DNA of 64,000 nt from Tetrapyrgos nigripes. Taxonomy: Eukaryota; Basidiomycota; Agaricomycetes; Agaricales; Campanellaceae. Each line of letters starts with the position of its first letter. The first letter of the stretch is position 1. The position numbers and the translations under genes are program-made. The stretch lies in the NCBI GenBank assembly GCA_013368315.1, contig JAACJM010000003.1, positions 558,001-622,000 on the forward strand, given 5' to 3'. Below are positions 12,397 through 24,218 of the stretch, piece by piece. The notes below the pieces were generated by a model that did no database searches, was not told where the DNA came from, and saw nothing but the letters and a program-made list of their open reading frames with translations.

Positions 12397-13831
12397 TTAC
12401 CCTCTATTCATCGTATTCCCGGAACCTCTGGGATTCTCATCCGTGAAGACAGCCCATTTCTCGTCCTTCTGCCGTTTCATCTCAGCTTTTTCTTCTCCTT
12501 CGAGTGTACCGTCCATTTCGGCGTCGATGGCAAGTTGCTCAGAGGAAGTGGGCTCTTGTTCAGATGCCGGCCTGTGCAAAAAAAAAAAAAAGAGCTGTAG
12601 TTACCTGAAAGCTACATAAGGAAGCATGCACATACCCTCCGCCTGAAATAAATTTGCCTCTTTGGCGCTCAATCTCGAGGTAATCGTCAATAGACATAGT
12701 CGGTAGGTTGTGGTCAGGCCTAAAGACCTGGGCTTGTAGACGTGCACGATCAGAGGCACCGGATGGCAGGATGGTGAATGGTCGTAGTGGCTGAAGAAGT
12801 CATTAGCTGCCCGACCAAAACAGAGATGAACAACAAACATACCTTTCCAGACGGATCCAACAATGGTCCTTGCGCATTTGCACCCAACGCAGTCATCGGT
12901 TGATCAACCTTCCACGTCCCGTCCTCGCTTTCCTTTTGTCTACGTCGACGATCTTCTTCCTCCCTCCTTCTCGCTTCTTCGGGTCTCGGAGAATACGTGA
13001 TTGGTGGAGGAGCACTCTTCAGCAGCTGTAACTCTTGATCCATCATTTGAAGCTGAGAATTGGCTTGAGCGAAACAGAGACGGAGGAGGAGGAGAGTGGT
13101 TGAGCGAAGAATTTCGTCTGTTTCCGAGTCGTCTTCTTCTTCTTCTTCTTGAGCTTCAGCCGAGGAAACATTGGGGGAAGAAGGTGGGAGAAGAGAGGCG
13201 ATCAAGTCGAAATCCGTCCCGGAGTCGTTCTCGTTGGAATTTTGATTTCTGCGTTTTCGGAGAGCCTCTATCCTAGCACGGATATCTTTCTCCTTCTGGT
13301 ACTGCTTGATCTTGAGCTCTCTTCGACTGGCGGGGTTAAGAGTGGATGGATCACGGGTGTATAAAGAGCGTTCATCCTCAGGTATTATTTGGTAGTCCTC
13401 CAGAAGAGAGATGAACTGCTTGAGTAATTTCTGAAGAAGAGGTTTGCAATAATTTTCAGATGGACATGGATGGACAAACCTGAGACTGTTCGAGAGAGGC
13501 CTGCCTTTCATCTCTCTCCGTTGTTCGTACGCGACCTTGTACCTCCGCCATGACATAGGGTACAAGAAGGTAAGCCAAATCCCGAGTGGAGATATCCTCT
13601 AGAGTCTCGTTTGGGCTGAACAGAGATAGGCCTATTATCCGAGACTGTAAAGACCGCAAGTCTGCCAGACATGATTGAACGTTTTCCTGGAATTTCTCGT
13701 CAAGGAGAGGCTACAAGTATCGAAATGTATTATACCTGAGTCTCATCCTCGATAACAGGGAGATTGGTGACTTTGGCAGCGGCCTCGAGGATTCTGGAGA
13801 ACAAACCTGGAAGAGGAATTGTTGAAGACAT
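12397..13831 (-). CDS. TAP42: TAP42-like PP2A regulatory protein (alpha4)
   Basis: Regulator that binds the catalytic subunits of PP2A-type phosphatases downstream of TOR. Exons on the minus strand: 13831-13736, 13686-13480, 13430-12843, 12790-12636, 12571-12397, for 406 aa. The N-terminal part is helical (LADLRSLQSRIIGLSLFSPNETLEDISTRDL split over exon 2). A charged central region (KIKQYQKEKDIRARIEALRKRR) and an acidic run follow. The C-terminal PMTALGANAQGPLLDPSGK...TILPSGASDRARLQAQVFRPDHNLPTMSIDDYLEIE region holds the family's conserved blocks. The intron before exon 5 has a run of 13-14 pyrimidines. It is convergent with YPT6 (293 bp apart). Confidence 0.93.
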
Positions 13832-13918
13832 TATTTGGCTGTTCCGTTTTCAAAGCGCGTCATAACCTGCAATTTGCAATTTGTTCCTGACTCAGACTGG
13901 CAGTGAACGTTCTCCATC
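13832..13918. promoter_or_regulatory. 87 bp bidirectional promoter region (TAP42/CPD1)
   Basis: Start codons of TAP42 (minus) and the cyclic phosphodiesterase (plus) are 87 bp apart, so one short segment must serve both. No TATA box is visible. Confidence 0.5.
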
Positions 13919-14571
13919 ATGGGTAAGCTCAGCGCTATTCAAACATTGACAACTTCAAATACGGTACAGGTGTAACACTCTGGATTGTCCCATCCGAACA
14001 GGATATAAAGAGACTCCGTCGAATCATGGATTTGCGCCCTGCAGATTCTCAAGTCAAATCGAGCGCATCTTATCCAAAATTTGACCCTCACATCACTCTT
14101 GCTGCGTTGCCTCCTGATGCGAATATCCCTCTGTCGAAACTGAAGGAATCCATTCCTACCGCGCTACCAGCACTGGAGATCCAGTTCAATTCCGTGGACA
14201 CTGGTTCCCACTTCTTCCGGTCCGTCTACATTGCAGTCAGACTATCTCCGGAACTCTCAGAGCTTCATAGCAAAGTCCATGCAGCACTAGGCGTTGACCC
14301 TAGGACACCGTCATTTCCTCACATCTCGTTATGCTACATCACCGATGAAGATGCAGCAAACGGAGAACGGGAGCGTTTTCGTCAGACATTAGTTGATAGT
14401 GGGAAGCTTAGATCTAACTCTGACGGAACGGTGAGCCTTAACTGCGCTGAGGCTGGAGAAGAAGACGATTGGATGACTGGTTTTACGTCGCCCGAAATCT
14501 GGATAACGACGTGTGATGGCCCAGTGGAAGGATGGATTGTAGATGACAAAGTTCCTCTTGTTTTTTCCTAG
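13919..14571 (+). CDS. CPD1: 2',3'-cyclic phosphodiesterase (2H family), Cpd1-like
   Basis: 2H phosphoesterase, related to yeast Cpd1, hydrolysing ADP-ribose 1'',2''-cyclic phosphate and similar cyclic nucleotides formed in tRNA splicing. Coding exons 13919-13922 and 13970-14571 give 201 aa. The first coding exon holds just four coding bases (ATGG). The two catalytic H-x-T/S motifs are FDPHITLA (around residue 43) and FPHISLCY (around residue 123), each followed by the hydrophobic strand typical of the fold. Length fits the family (about 200-240 aa). Confidence 0.9.
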
Positions 14572-15277
14572 CTTTGAATGGATCGTGCAGTTTCGCATTA
14601 CCATGCACTGAGACGAAGACAGTCTCTTCCCAAAATGTGTGGGTCTTTTTCTTGTACCACCTGCGGTGGCGGAAGACATTACAACCAATGTTCATCATTC
14701 TCAAATATCAGCGTGGATCCTAGCTCCAACGTTGTTGGACGAGTAGTATCAGCAAGATGAACCCAAAACGAGTATCGAGAACCCTTGGGTTGTATCTCCT
14801 CTCTATTGGTCAATCATTGGTTTCTCATGAGCGCTTTTCGTCCAGGTTACTTGCGTATAGCCTCGTACTTTCATCGATGAAAAAGCAGCTACTGTTAGGT
14901 TATATTGCGTCCTAAACCAGGTTAACTGTGGCGCTGATCGTCAACCTATCCGGACCTCACAGAGATCGTTGGTGCTAGTAGATTATCTTTTTCTCGCCTG
15001 ATTTTTGAGCAAACATCAAGTTTTTTGGACGCCAGATTTATGGAATCGTTCTCTACACATATCCATCAAGGGACAGGACAGACCACTCCCACCCACAACA
15101 AAACGAACGGAGAGCAAAAGCGTATCCATCAGGTACTGATGCAGTTGGGAAGCAATGCCGTCTTTACTCAGGCGCTTCGTGTGAGCTCCAAGATCGCCCA
15201 TGGCCACAGAGATAGTAGCCGCCCGGGGGATGTGTATAAAAACCCTACTGGGCTCGTCGTACCACCAACTGCCCACC
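14572..15277. other. Intergenic with promoter of next gene
   Basis: No coding capacity recognised. The right end carries a TATA box (separate entry) and a CT-rich leader in front of the small gene at 15278. Confidence 0.5.
15235..15240 (+). promoter_or_regulatory. TATA box
   Basis: TATAAA lies 38 bp upstream of the start codon at 15278, after a GC-rich segment. The short distance implies a very short 5' UTR or a TSS just ahead of the ATG. Confidence 0.6.
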
Positions 15278-15794
15278 ATGTCAGCCAAGAACACCATTGC
15301 GAACGTCGCTAAGAACGTCATCAAGTGGATCAAAAAGGATACCCTCCCCGATGAGTTCAAGAAGGCTGTCGAAACCTATGCTCAGAAGGGGGCCGTGGAG
15401 GTCTCAGGTAAGCCGTATTTCCCCCCACCGTGTGTGCGAGACAGTCAGCTTACAAAACGCTCCCAGCACCTTAAAGGAAAGGAGATCGACAAGGTCGAGA
15501 TCAAGTGAGTCCCCCCTCGCCCTCCCTGGAGGTTTCCCCGCTTGGTATTCCTCTACTTACGCGAGCCTCGCTCATATCAGGACCAAAGAAGGCGAGCCCA
15601 GCCCCGTCCACAAGTCTCACTTTGACCGCACGGACACGGAGGACATTGTCAGTGTCAGGATCACGCCGAGGGACAATGACGGCAATCCCATCGACAATGA
15701 GACTCGCACTCACCACGTCTACAAGGATGGCACCGGCACCATTAAGCCAAAAGGCGAGCGCCGCTACAGCACTGAGGCTGGGCCGGCGGAATAG
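15278..15794 (+). CDS. Hypothetical 123-aa protein
   Basis: Three exons (15278-15407, 15477-15504, 15581-15794) fit in phase and encode 123 aa; the middle exon is 28 nt. The start is in a good context (CCCACCATGTC) behind a TATA box. The protein is hydrophilic and has no signal peptide or membrane span. Residues 1-45 could form an amphipathic helix (NVAKNVIKWIKKD..LPDEFKKAVETYAQKG); the C-terminal half is polar with a DNDGNPIDNETRTHHVYKDGTG beta-like segment. I do not recognise the family. TATA-driven, small and intron-containing, it looks like a genuinely expressed gene. The acceptor at 15476 (TTAAAG) is the least certain splice site. Confidence 0.65.
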
Positions 15795-15889
15795 GTGTGA
15801 GGAATGAAATTGTACGCAGGCAAAGGTTCCCGAGACAGACAGTAGTTGGGGAGGACGAGAAGGTTTCTCACAGGGGATGTTTACCATTC

Positions 15890-16640
15890 TTAGTAATCTA
15901 AAAGTAATGTTACCAATTGAATAGGAGATGAGTACGACATCGTTGCTTGTGATTCCTAAAGTAGGATTTGAGTCTACTGAAGGGTCCAAGATTCACAAAG
16001 CACTCACGCTTTGTATGCCCAGACACAATTCCTGAAACCCATCCCAGAAATATGGGAGATGGTGCTATTGCAAAGACTAATTCGGAAAGATATCGTAGAA
16101 GAGCAAGATAGACTGACTTGACGACAACTAATACCCGAATACCAAGCCTACTTTCATATGTGATGGTAGGCAATTGACTAGCAGCGCGCCTAGTAAGGCA
16201 GGAACGAGGATTATAACGCCCGCCAAAGCTCCACCAATATGCCTGAATCCAGAGAGATAGACGCCGAGCCAGATGGAAAGTATCTCCACAACTCCATCCA
16301 CACATCCCAAAAGAGTGGTCTCGATCATGATGGTAGAAAATCCAAACTGGCTAACGATGCGTTGACGTTGAGCTGTAAGAAATGCTGTCAGGTCATTGGT
16401 TCTTTTGGTGACGGAGAGAGAGTTTCTAGACATACGGAGTTGATAATGTTGCTGTCCCAAGCAAACAGAAGAACGGCTAATCAGTGCATATGAACGAGGA
16501 CGGGAAATGGCACATACAGAATGGCTGCAAACAAAGCCAGACAACGGATGTGATTGTTCCAGAACGAGGGCGTTGTCGGGAGAGACCCTTGGGTTAGTAG
16601 ATAGAGGAGTAATTGTGGCTGGCTGCAATGAACAGAGACA
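15890..16640 (-). pseudogene. MFS transporter relic (allantoate permease/ACS type)
   Basis: Minus-strand pieces read QFGFSTIMIETTLLGCVDGVVE, then IGGALAGVIILVPALLGALLVNCLP, then PSPIFLGWVSGIVSGHTKR and ITSNDVVLISYSIGN. In order, these match the C-terminal half of Dal5-type anion:cation symporters of the major facilitator superfamily. An upstream scrap (FAWDSNIIN) may be the preceding loop. The N-terminal half is absent, one exon junction cannot be joined in frame, and the last segments (about 15890-15990) break off. I read it as a truncated, decayed copy rather than a working transporter. Confidence 0.6.
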
Positions 16641-16890
16641 AGAGTTACTGTCGCGTGTTGTTATTTCGCAGGAAGCTCAACAAGACCTATCTACTCTCCT
16701 TCTCATTATCTACATAGCTGACCCGAGGCCAACATGAGGTTTCTGCTATATTTTTCCAATTTCCCAAGAGCAGACTCTCTCCAATGTCCACTCCATGGCT
16801 CGTCTTGGTCACCTTTGATGCTCGCAACCTGTATTTCATCTAGCTCTGGTTCGGTTTGATTGGGTAAACTCTACAATCGGCTAGAGTTGA

Positions 16891-16906
16891 GGGGGGGGGG
16901 GGGGGG
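16891..16906 (+). repeat. Homopolymer of 16 G
   Basis: Sixteen consecutive G residues flank the 3' side of the SRPK gene. The length is likely to vary and to be error-prone in assembly. Confidence 0.9.
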
Positions 16907-16957
16907 AAGAAAAAGGCCTGAACTTGAAGGCCCGTCATCGAAAATGTTTCACCGCCC

Positions 16958-17397
16958 TCACTTGGTGTGCTTGAGTATCCATTGGTGCTCTGCCAGCTCC
17001 TTGGCCGAGCTGCGCTCGCCCGGCTCCCACTGCATCATCTTCCGCATGAGATCCAGGAACAATACCCTGTCGTCGCCGTCGAGAGACGTCTCCCTGTCCT
17101 CGAGTGATTTTCGTTCAGGGATGGGGATCTCTGCGCAAAAATCACCTGGAAAAGAAAGAACGCGGTCAGCAAAAGAGGAACACTCCCGGATCAGCCTCCT
17201 AGAGGCTGGAGAGCGTGTAACTCACCCGCGTCTGAAAAAAACTCGCTCTTCAGTTTCCGGGCTGCCTGTGCAAGAAGGCTGGACGGCGGTGGACCGAGAA
17301 GGGCTATCATCTGGGCGAGATGGGCTCGGCTCGAGTACTCCACATCTTCTGGATCATGGCCGGTGAACAGGTACCCGCCTTCGAAGATGTGCCAGAT
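16958..17397 (-). pseudogene. SRPK-family protein kinase, 3' exons (cut off from 5' part by transposon)
   Basis: Two exons, 17397-17226 and 17145-16958, encode the C-terminal lobe end of an SR-protein kinase: IWHIFEGGYLFTGHDPED, SSRAHLAQMIALLGPPP, then IPIPERKSLEDRETSL and DLMRKMMQWEPGERSSAKELAEHQWI, stopping at 16958. The first exon starts in phase 0 with Ile-Trp, exactly the residues expected after the Gly-Cys-Met that ends the upstream exon at 25285. The intervening intron (GTGAGTGTCC donor, CACACAG acceptor) is invaded by the 7.8 kb Plavaka element. The joined exons would encode 410 aa with no other defect. Whether the locus is still expressed depends on splicing across the element. Confidence 0.85.
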
Positions 17398-17475
17398 CTG
17401 TGTGGGTGGAAAAGAGAGGTGTCAGTCAGAGAGTAATGCTCATTCTTGGTGACCATTGGAGGCTATGGACACTCA

Positions 17476-17496
17476 CATCAGTAAAAGAGCAACTCC
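17476..17496. repeat. Left terminal inverted repeat of Plavaka element
   Basis: The sequence starts CATCAGTAAAAGAGCAACTC and is inverted at the right end with three or four mismatches. Confidence 0.85.
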
Positions 17497-17683
17497 ACTT
17501 TTTGGACCTTTTCCCGAACTTTTCCGGGCTTAAAAAAGTATCTGCCTACTTTAAATTTGCCAGTCCCTCAACTTTTATAAGTCTATGGTCAAACGATAAG
17601 TAGAAAAAAGTACGAAAAAGTACGTGTATATGTTCAAAAAAAGCTACATTAAAGAATGTATAAGTAGTGCAGTATGGTCCGTT

Positions 17684-20511
17684 TTACAACCCACGAAATT
17701 TCCCATCGGCGCACTTTGCGCTGCGTTTATGCCAACGACTCATCCTATTGCAAACAACTAAGCTACCAGTACGGAGAAAAAAAGAAAGTACAGACTTACC
17801 GACAATGTTCTGTTCCTCCTGACCAGTAGCGTCGTCATCCTCAGCCGCACTTTCATCAACCGAAGTGTCACTGTTTTCATCACCGCCGCTGCTACTGTCG
17901 TCCTCTGAATTCTCATCCTCTTCACCATCTTCACTAGAAGCGCTTTCCGAGTCCTCACGATGACCCAAAGCACCTACATCCCTCACTCCGTCACCATCCT
18001 TCGGGTCTGGCTGGCTAGTGGCTTTAGCTGGCGTCTTGAATATTTCCGGATCGTCATCAGGCATCACCCAGTCATTGTTGGCGGTACTGGGGTTTTCGGC
18101 AGGTGGTGGAATGGTTTTGGGGGTGTTTGATGCCATCTTGTTGACGATGCACGCTTGGGCTGCTTTGATGATGTTGTCCCATTGAGTACTCGTGATTCGG
18201 TCCTTCTGTGTGACGGGATTCTTCTGGAAGATTTCGTGAAATTGTGTCGTGGTCTTGAGTTCGACTTGCTTTCCATCAATCATAACCTGGCGATCACCCC
18301 AAACGGACTGAGAAAAATGTCCATCACCACCACGAGGCATGATCTCGTCCCCAGTCTCATAGAACGTGAGTGCGCGCTGGACCTGGAAAGAGGGATCAGT
18401 CACCGGACAGAGAAAAACCAGTCTGTAACGCACTGCAATGATGGTTAGAACCAGCGCTCCGACAGGCCTCTCTTTCACCCGGTTTTCCTCAGATATGCTC
18501 TTGAAGCATTTGAGGTGTTCGGCCAACGTCTTAGCGATCAGAAAGGATTGGAAAGGGCCCTAGAGAAGAACGAGTCAGTGAAGGAAGCTAAAGATGACAT
18601 ACAAGCACGCACTCCATAACGCGTTTTATCGCCTGTCTTCAAGACGTTGAGATAGTAAAAATTCCGGCACCTGTAATCCCCCTCAAGTTGATGGCGTACA
18701 TATTCCTTTCGTTCGTCCGCCGTCGTAAGGCCTTGGACTTGAAAAACTTCCTTGAGGGCCACAAGGGCAGTGCGACCTAACAAATTGCGCCAAGCCGTCA
18801 ATTTCTGTTCGACCTGGAGAGTGTCAGTCAAGCGGCAAATTACGAGTATTGATGTATGAGATACTATACCAGAGTTTCAATAGTTTTGTCGGCGTTCAGC
18901 TTTGCAAACTGTTCGTGAAATGGCTTAGGCATGACGCTTCCCCAGAGTTCAGCTAGATCCTGTGGTTTTGGTGCATCCCACGCAGTGAGACAACCAGTAT
19001 ACTCAAGCACCACCGGCATGAAGGTCTTTGAGAACGCGATTTGTAGATCGGATGCGAGTTGGCCAAGACGAACATCCTTACGTCTCTTGGTTGGAGTGAC
19101 GAGTTCTGGAACCGAAGTGGTAGGCACAATTTTGACGGTAGATTTCTGAAGACATCGTTTAGTAAGAAATTGTATACATAATGAACACGCACGATTTCGG
19201 CAACTGCAGCAACAGCCTTGATCTTTACCGGCCGACTCCTGCTCTTTACCGTAGCATCTCGTTCGTCCTCGTCGCCTTCATCATCTGCAAACCCACCAGG
19301 TTCGTACTTAGCGCCTTCTTCCTCGGTATTGACTGCAGGTTGCTGGTTTACTTGGGTTGGACTGTCTAAGTTGTCAGTACTGGACACAGGGGGTGCATTA
19401 GAAGTGTTTTCTTTGCGGAAGCCTTCCAAAACCTTCTTCCTCTTCTTGCTGGGTGCTTGTGTGACAGTACTGTGAAGGGATGAGATGAGTTAGCTGAGTT
19501 TATGAGTAGGTGAGGAACCGCACTCGTTCTGATCATCTGATCCAGATTCTGATGGAGCGGAACGTTTAGCTTTGACTTCGGCACGTAACTCTCCTTTCTT
19601 TACTCTCGCCTTCTTGGGGGGTTTACCTTCATCTCCCGAGTCGTTCAGCCCTTCCGCAGTCTGGATTTCTTCATCGTCCGCAGCTAGGAATGTAATGGTT
19701 TCATCTCCGGGGCTTGGAATATCGGCCTCTGTAGGCGTTGAGACTGTAAGAGAGGATGTAGGACGTTCTGTGGAAGTTTGTTAGAAAGGTATGTTAGTAT
19801 ATCCTCTCTCATCGTCAAGTTACTCACTCTCCGCTCGTTTTCTTTTGCTGGCAGTCTTGGCTGTTGCTGGCACTGCCGCCAGGTTTTCTGGAGCCGTAGA
19901 CACCGTCAACTTTGCCACATCATTGAGCACTTTGTCAATACGATCCAGTGTATTCATCACATCTAATACAACATGTTTTCAATCATAAACTCATTGAAAA
20001 GCTGCAAGTATTTACCTTCTGGAGTCTGATCTTGGGCACCTACAACCATGTTATTATCATCAGCCAGTGGTGATCATGCGAGAGTAGGTGAAAACTTACT
20101 CTTGGCTTTACTGCTGGCCTTTTTGCGAGCCTTCTTCTCCTTTGTTGTTTGTGGAGGATGATGCCCTGTTTCTTTAGCTTCTTGGTCTTCTTTACGCTGA
20201 CGGTCTTCGATTTCAGCAGCTTTGGCTATCGCAGCCTGACGAGCCTTCTTCTTTGCTTCCTTGGCATCCGCTTTGGCCTTTTTGTCAGCTTGAACTTCTT
20301 CCGAAGAACGTTTAGGAGTTGAGAGGTCTGGTGTGGCTGGGTGTGCATCACGCTTGCCACGTAGTTGCATTCCATTGCCGGCCTGAAGAGGAGGAGGACC
20401 CGCTGGCTCTGTTGTTTGTGCTGTAATTGGCTCAGATGATTGTGAGTTGTCAGATGGCAATGGAGCACCATCTTTTCGTGGGCGACGAGTAGGAGGTTTG
20501 ACCTCAGACAT
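17684..20511 (-). CDS. Plavaka companion protein of unknown function
   Basis: Minus-strand gene divergent from the transposase with about 130 bp between starts. It starts at 20511 (MSEVKPPTRRPRKDG) and runs through about ten exons that join in phase to the stop at 17684. The N-terminal third is Lys/Ala-rich and disordered, with a coiled-coil-prone stretch (ADAKEAKKKARQAAIAKAAE) and probable NLSs (SKKRKK). A compact middle domain (roughly 19130-18450) reads FMPVVLEYTGCLTAWDAP, KLTAWRNLLGRTALVALKEVFQ, YRCRNFYYLNVLKTGD. Next comes QRALTFYETG and a conserved-looking FHEIFQKNPVTQ..STQWDNII segment, then an acidic tail. No family was recognised. Its place suggests a role in transposition or element maintenance, which is inference. 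Confidence 0.7.
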
Positions 20512-20644
20512 GAAAAAAAAAAACAAGGGAAGGATGGGACAGGGTTGTGGTTACCACAGGTATGACCCGGAAAATTTGCGGATAATTGCCAAGGGTACCG
20601 TTGTTTACTCTCATTTTTCAGGGCACATATCTTCTCCAGAAACC

Positions 20645-23600
20645 ATGGCTAAAGGTCCATTTCGCTGTGACCAATGTCCTACCAAATTTTTCAAGCGTGC
20701 AGCAGGACTGAAACGACATATGGATGATAAGCATCCAGCCCGGCCACCTCCTGATCTGCCAAGGTTTCCGACACCTGATTTGCGTACACCGTCACCGTCA
20801 CCTGTTCCCAATCCCTCATCACCTTTTTCTTCCCGTCGTTCACCTCGACGCAGGCAAAACGGCTCTCCGGTTCGACTTCCATGGTCTTCTGCGCCCATAG
20901 ACTTTCGGAAATATGGAACACAGGTCGTCACTCATCCTATCATTGACGGTATGTTCTCATTTCAAACTTATTGGTCTTTAGTAATGTCCGCCAATTCAGG
21001 TACTCCTTGCAATATTGACGGTGATGATTTGGAAGAAGACGCCCCACCCCCACCTCTACAAACTCCAGACAATTCCGAAATCTACAGTCCTTTCAACAGC
21101 GCTGCAGAGTTTAAGCTGGGCGAGTTTTTATACCAGAAGGTAGAAATGTCAGGTGGTGACATGGATACTTTCGCGGAGATCTTGTCTGAGCTTCTAAGCC
21201 CAGATCGAGAATCCCCTTTCGCTAGCCATGAAGAGTTATACGCAACCATTGATGCTATCAAACAGGGTGATGTACCATGGGAGAGCTTCTCCATCAGGTA
21301 TAACGGTGAACTGCCAGAAGACCTTTCGTCTGTACCTGCATGGAAAAGGCAATTGTACGAAGTTTGGTTTCGTGACCCGCTCTCTGTCTTGGAAAATATG
21401 CTGGGTAATACGAGCTTTGCTGGCGAGTTTGATACTGCCCCCAAAAGGATCAGCAAAAATGGGAAGCGACTATACCGGGATCTGCTGAGTGGTAATTGGG
21501 CGTGGTTCCAATGTGTATGTTCTCTTGCTATTTTTTTTTTGTTTTGTGACCGCTCATCTCATTTCGGACCTTTAGGACAAGATCGCTGAGGACGAAAACA
21601 ACCACGGTGCAATGTTCGTGCCCGTGATCCTTGGCAGTGACAAAACGACCGTTTCTGTCGCCACTGGCCAGAACGATTATTATCCCTTATATATTTCCCT
21701 TGGTAATGTCCATTCGTCAGTCCGACGTGCACATCGCAATGCTGTCACCTTGCTTGGGTTTCTGGCAGTACCAAAGAGTGAGTACAGTCTCGCCTTCAAT
21801 ATCCAGACAGACAATTTACTAACTCGTTGCAGCTTCTCAAGATCACGCTGGTGGATCAGAATTTCGAAAATTTCGCCGGCAGCTCTTCCACACCTCCCTT
21901 GAGCATATTCTTTCATCATTGCGCCCCTTCATGGACAATCCTCGCATCACACGTTGCCCCGATGGCCATTATCGTCGGGTTATTTATGGGTTGGGACCTT
22001 ATATTGCTGATTATCCGGAACAGGCGCTCCTTGCCTGTATTGTCCAAAATTGGTGTCCTCGGTGAGCTTCCTTCGTTGCTACTCATACTCACATCACTGA
22101 TTACCGAGAAGTTGCACAGCACTTCCAAATGACCTTGACAGTGGAGGAGATCGTCGTTCACATGAGCTTACAGATGCATTGTCATCAGGAGAGGGATGTA
22201 CACTGAAGGAACTTTGGGATGATTATGGTATAGTGGCAGATCTTCGAGTATGTTTCATCATTGTGGTTTTTCTTTTCGGGCCTTACTGACCAGTCCCCAG
22301 CCTTTCACAGCTTCCTTTCCGCGTGCCGATATACATGAACTGCTAGCACCCGATCTTCTACACCAAATTATCAAAGGAACGTTTAAGGACCATCTAGTAG
22401 AATGGGTCACCGAGTATATTGAGATCACGTATCCGAAGGCCGAAGCAAAAGCCAGATTAGCTGATATTGATCAACGGCAAGTTTTCTCAGTTTAGTCGTT
22501 ATTGCCTGCAGTCAGACTAATTTCAACTCAGTATCATGGCCACTACTCCTTTTCCTGGTCTCCGACAGTTTCATGAAGGACGAGGATTCAAACAATGGAC
22601 AGGAAATGATTCTAAAGGGCTCATGAAGGTGTGTTGTAGTCTTTCAATTTTATTTCTTTTATCCCTGATATATGTTTACCTCTTCAAGGTTTATCTTCCG
22701 GCCATCGTTGGGCATGTACCACCGCAGATGGTTCAAGCGGTTGCAGACTTTCTAGAGTTCTGTTACCTCGTTAGGCGGAACGTCATTGATGAAGATACTG
22801 TCGCAGCTATTGAAAATGCGATTTCACGTTTTCACCATAGTCGTGAAATCTTCCGTACTACCGGTGTCCGCCCAGATGGTTTCTCTCCCCTCCCTCGCCA
22901 ACACTCTCTTGTACATTATCCACTCCTTATACAACAATTTGGCGCTCCAAACGGACTTTGCTCATCAATTACCGAGTCAAAACACATTGTAGCTGTCAAA
23001 CGTCCATGGCGCCGGTCTAGTCGAAATCAACCTCTTGGTCAAATGCTTCTAACCAATCAGAGGCAGGACAAACTATCAGCCTATCGTGTGGACTTGGAGT
23101 CCCGAAATTTGCTTCTACCTCGGAAGTCAGCTGCTCCTCCACCGCCGCCACCACCTCCTCCATTACGACCTGGAACTATAGATGAGCCAGAAGAGGAAGA
23201 ATCAGGACCCATTGATCAGCCTTACAGTCAGGGAGACGTCAAACTTTCACGGAAGCCAGGTATGCTGCGTTTTCTCGTGATTTTGCAGCAGCTGATGTCA
23301 GGTTTGAAGCCCGTAAAATACCTCGACGAGTTGATGATCTAGCGGATTATCTTCAACAACCCCAGCTCTGGACCCTCCTGCGTCAATTTTTGTACAACCA
23401 GCTGCATCCAGATGCACCAGTTGGGCAGATGGGGCGAGACATTCCTATCGACCAATGTCCCAATTTAGACCATCGTCATTGTGTCTTTCTCCATCACTCA
23501 GCACATGCTTCCTTCTTTGCACCAAGCGACGCATCAGGATTAGGTGGAATGCGACATGAACTCATACGGGCTGTCAAATCCTGGCGAAATGGTCCTGCTC

Positions 23601-23989
23601 GATATGACTGTGTTTTCATGGAGGGTGATGATGAGGGTGAAGTGGGTTTTGAAGGATTGCTAGTGGGAAGGGTATTCGCATTTCTGCGTTTCAAGCACCA
23701 AGGAGTAGACTATCCTTGCGCCCTGATTCACTGGTTTTCGACTGTTGGGAATGCTCCTTGTGATGAGACGGGCATGTGGATGGTTCAACCGGACCTTGAT
23801 CGCCAAGACAACCCGGTGATGGAAGTGGTTCATATTGACTGCTTGTATCGAGGCGCACACCTAATTGGGATCACAGGCGATGAACGAGTCCCAGTTCACG
23901 ATTTTGGTCCTCATAATTCTCTGGATAAATACATGGCTTTCTATGTAAATAAGTATGTAGATTATCATGCACATGAGATTGCTTTTTAA
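20645..23989 (+). CDS. Plavaka transposase with N-terminal C2H2 finger
   Basis: Exons 20645-20948, 21000-21514, 21576-21777, 21833-22061, 22112-22247, 22301-22476, 22532-22628, 22689-23259 and 23289-23989 give about 976 aa. A C2H2 finger opens the protein (FRCDQCPTKFFKRAAGLKRHMDDKH). Family blocks follow: PLYISLGNVHSSVRRAHRNAV, HELLAPDLLHQIIKGTFKDHL, SITESKHIVAVKRPWRRSSR and the terminal AFYVNKYVDYHAHEIAF. Two oddities: the exon ending at 22476 uses a GC donor (GCAAGT), and near 23260 the frame is kept only by assuming a 29 or 32 nt intron with a double acceptor (GCAGCAG); otherwise there is a frameshift. The role is cutting and joining at the element's ends. Confidence 0.85.
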
Positions 23990-24218
23990 GGCTCAAATCA
24001 ACTCTTTGCCGCAAACGCAAATTTCATATTTAAATTGGCAGGAAATTGGCCATCTGATGGCTATGCAGGGCCCAAGTAATCAATTTTCTCTTCTCTTCTC
24101 GCCCGCCCATGCGAAGTATGGCCGTTGTGAGTACAACACCTGTTACTATTTTATCACACGTGTTGATGGTCTGGAAGGACCTGGGTGTCACCTTTTGTGC
24201 TGTCTACCACCTCTGTCG

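Noticed and set aside
13001..13364. Plus-strand frames opposite TAP42
   Set aside because: Antisense to conserved TAP42 coding sequence with repetitive composition from the acidic run; no independent support.
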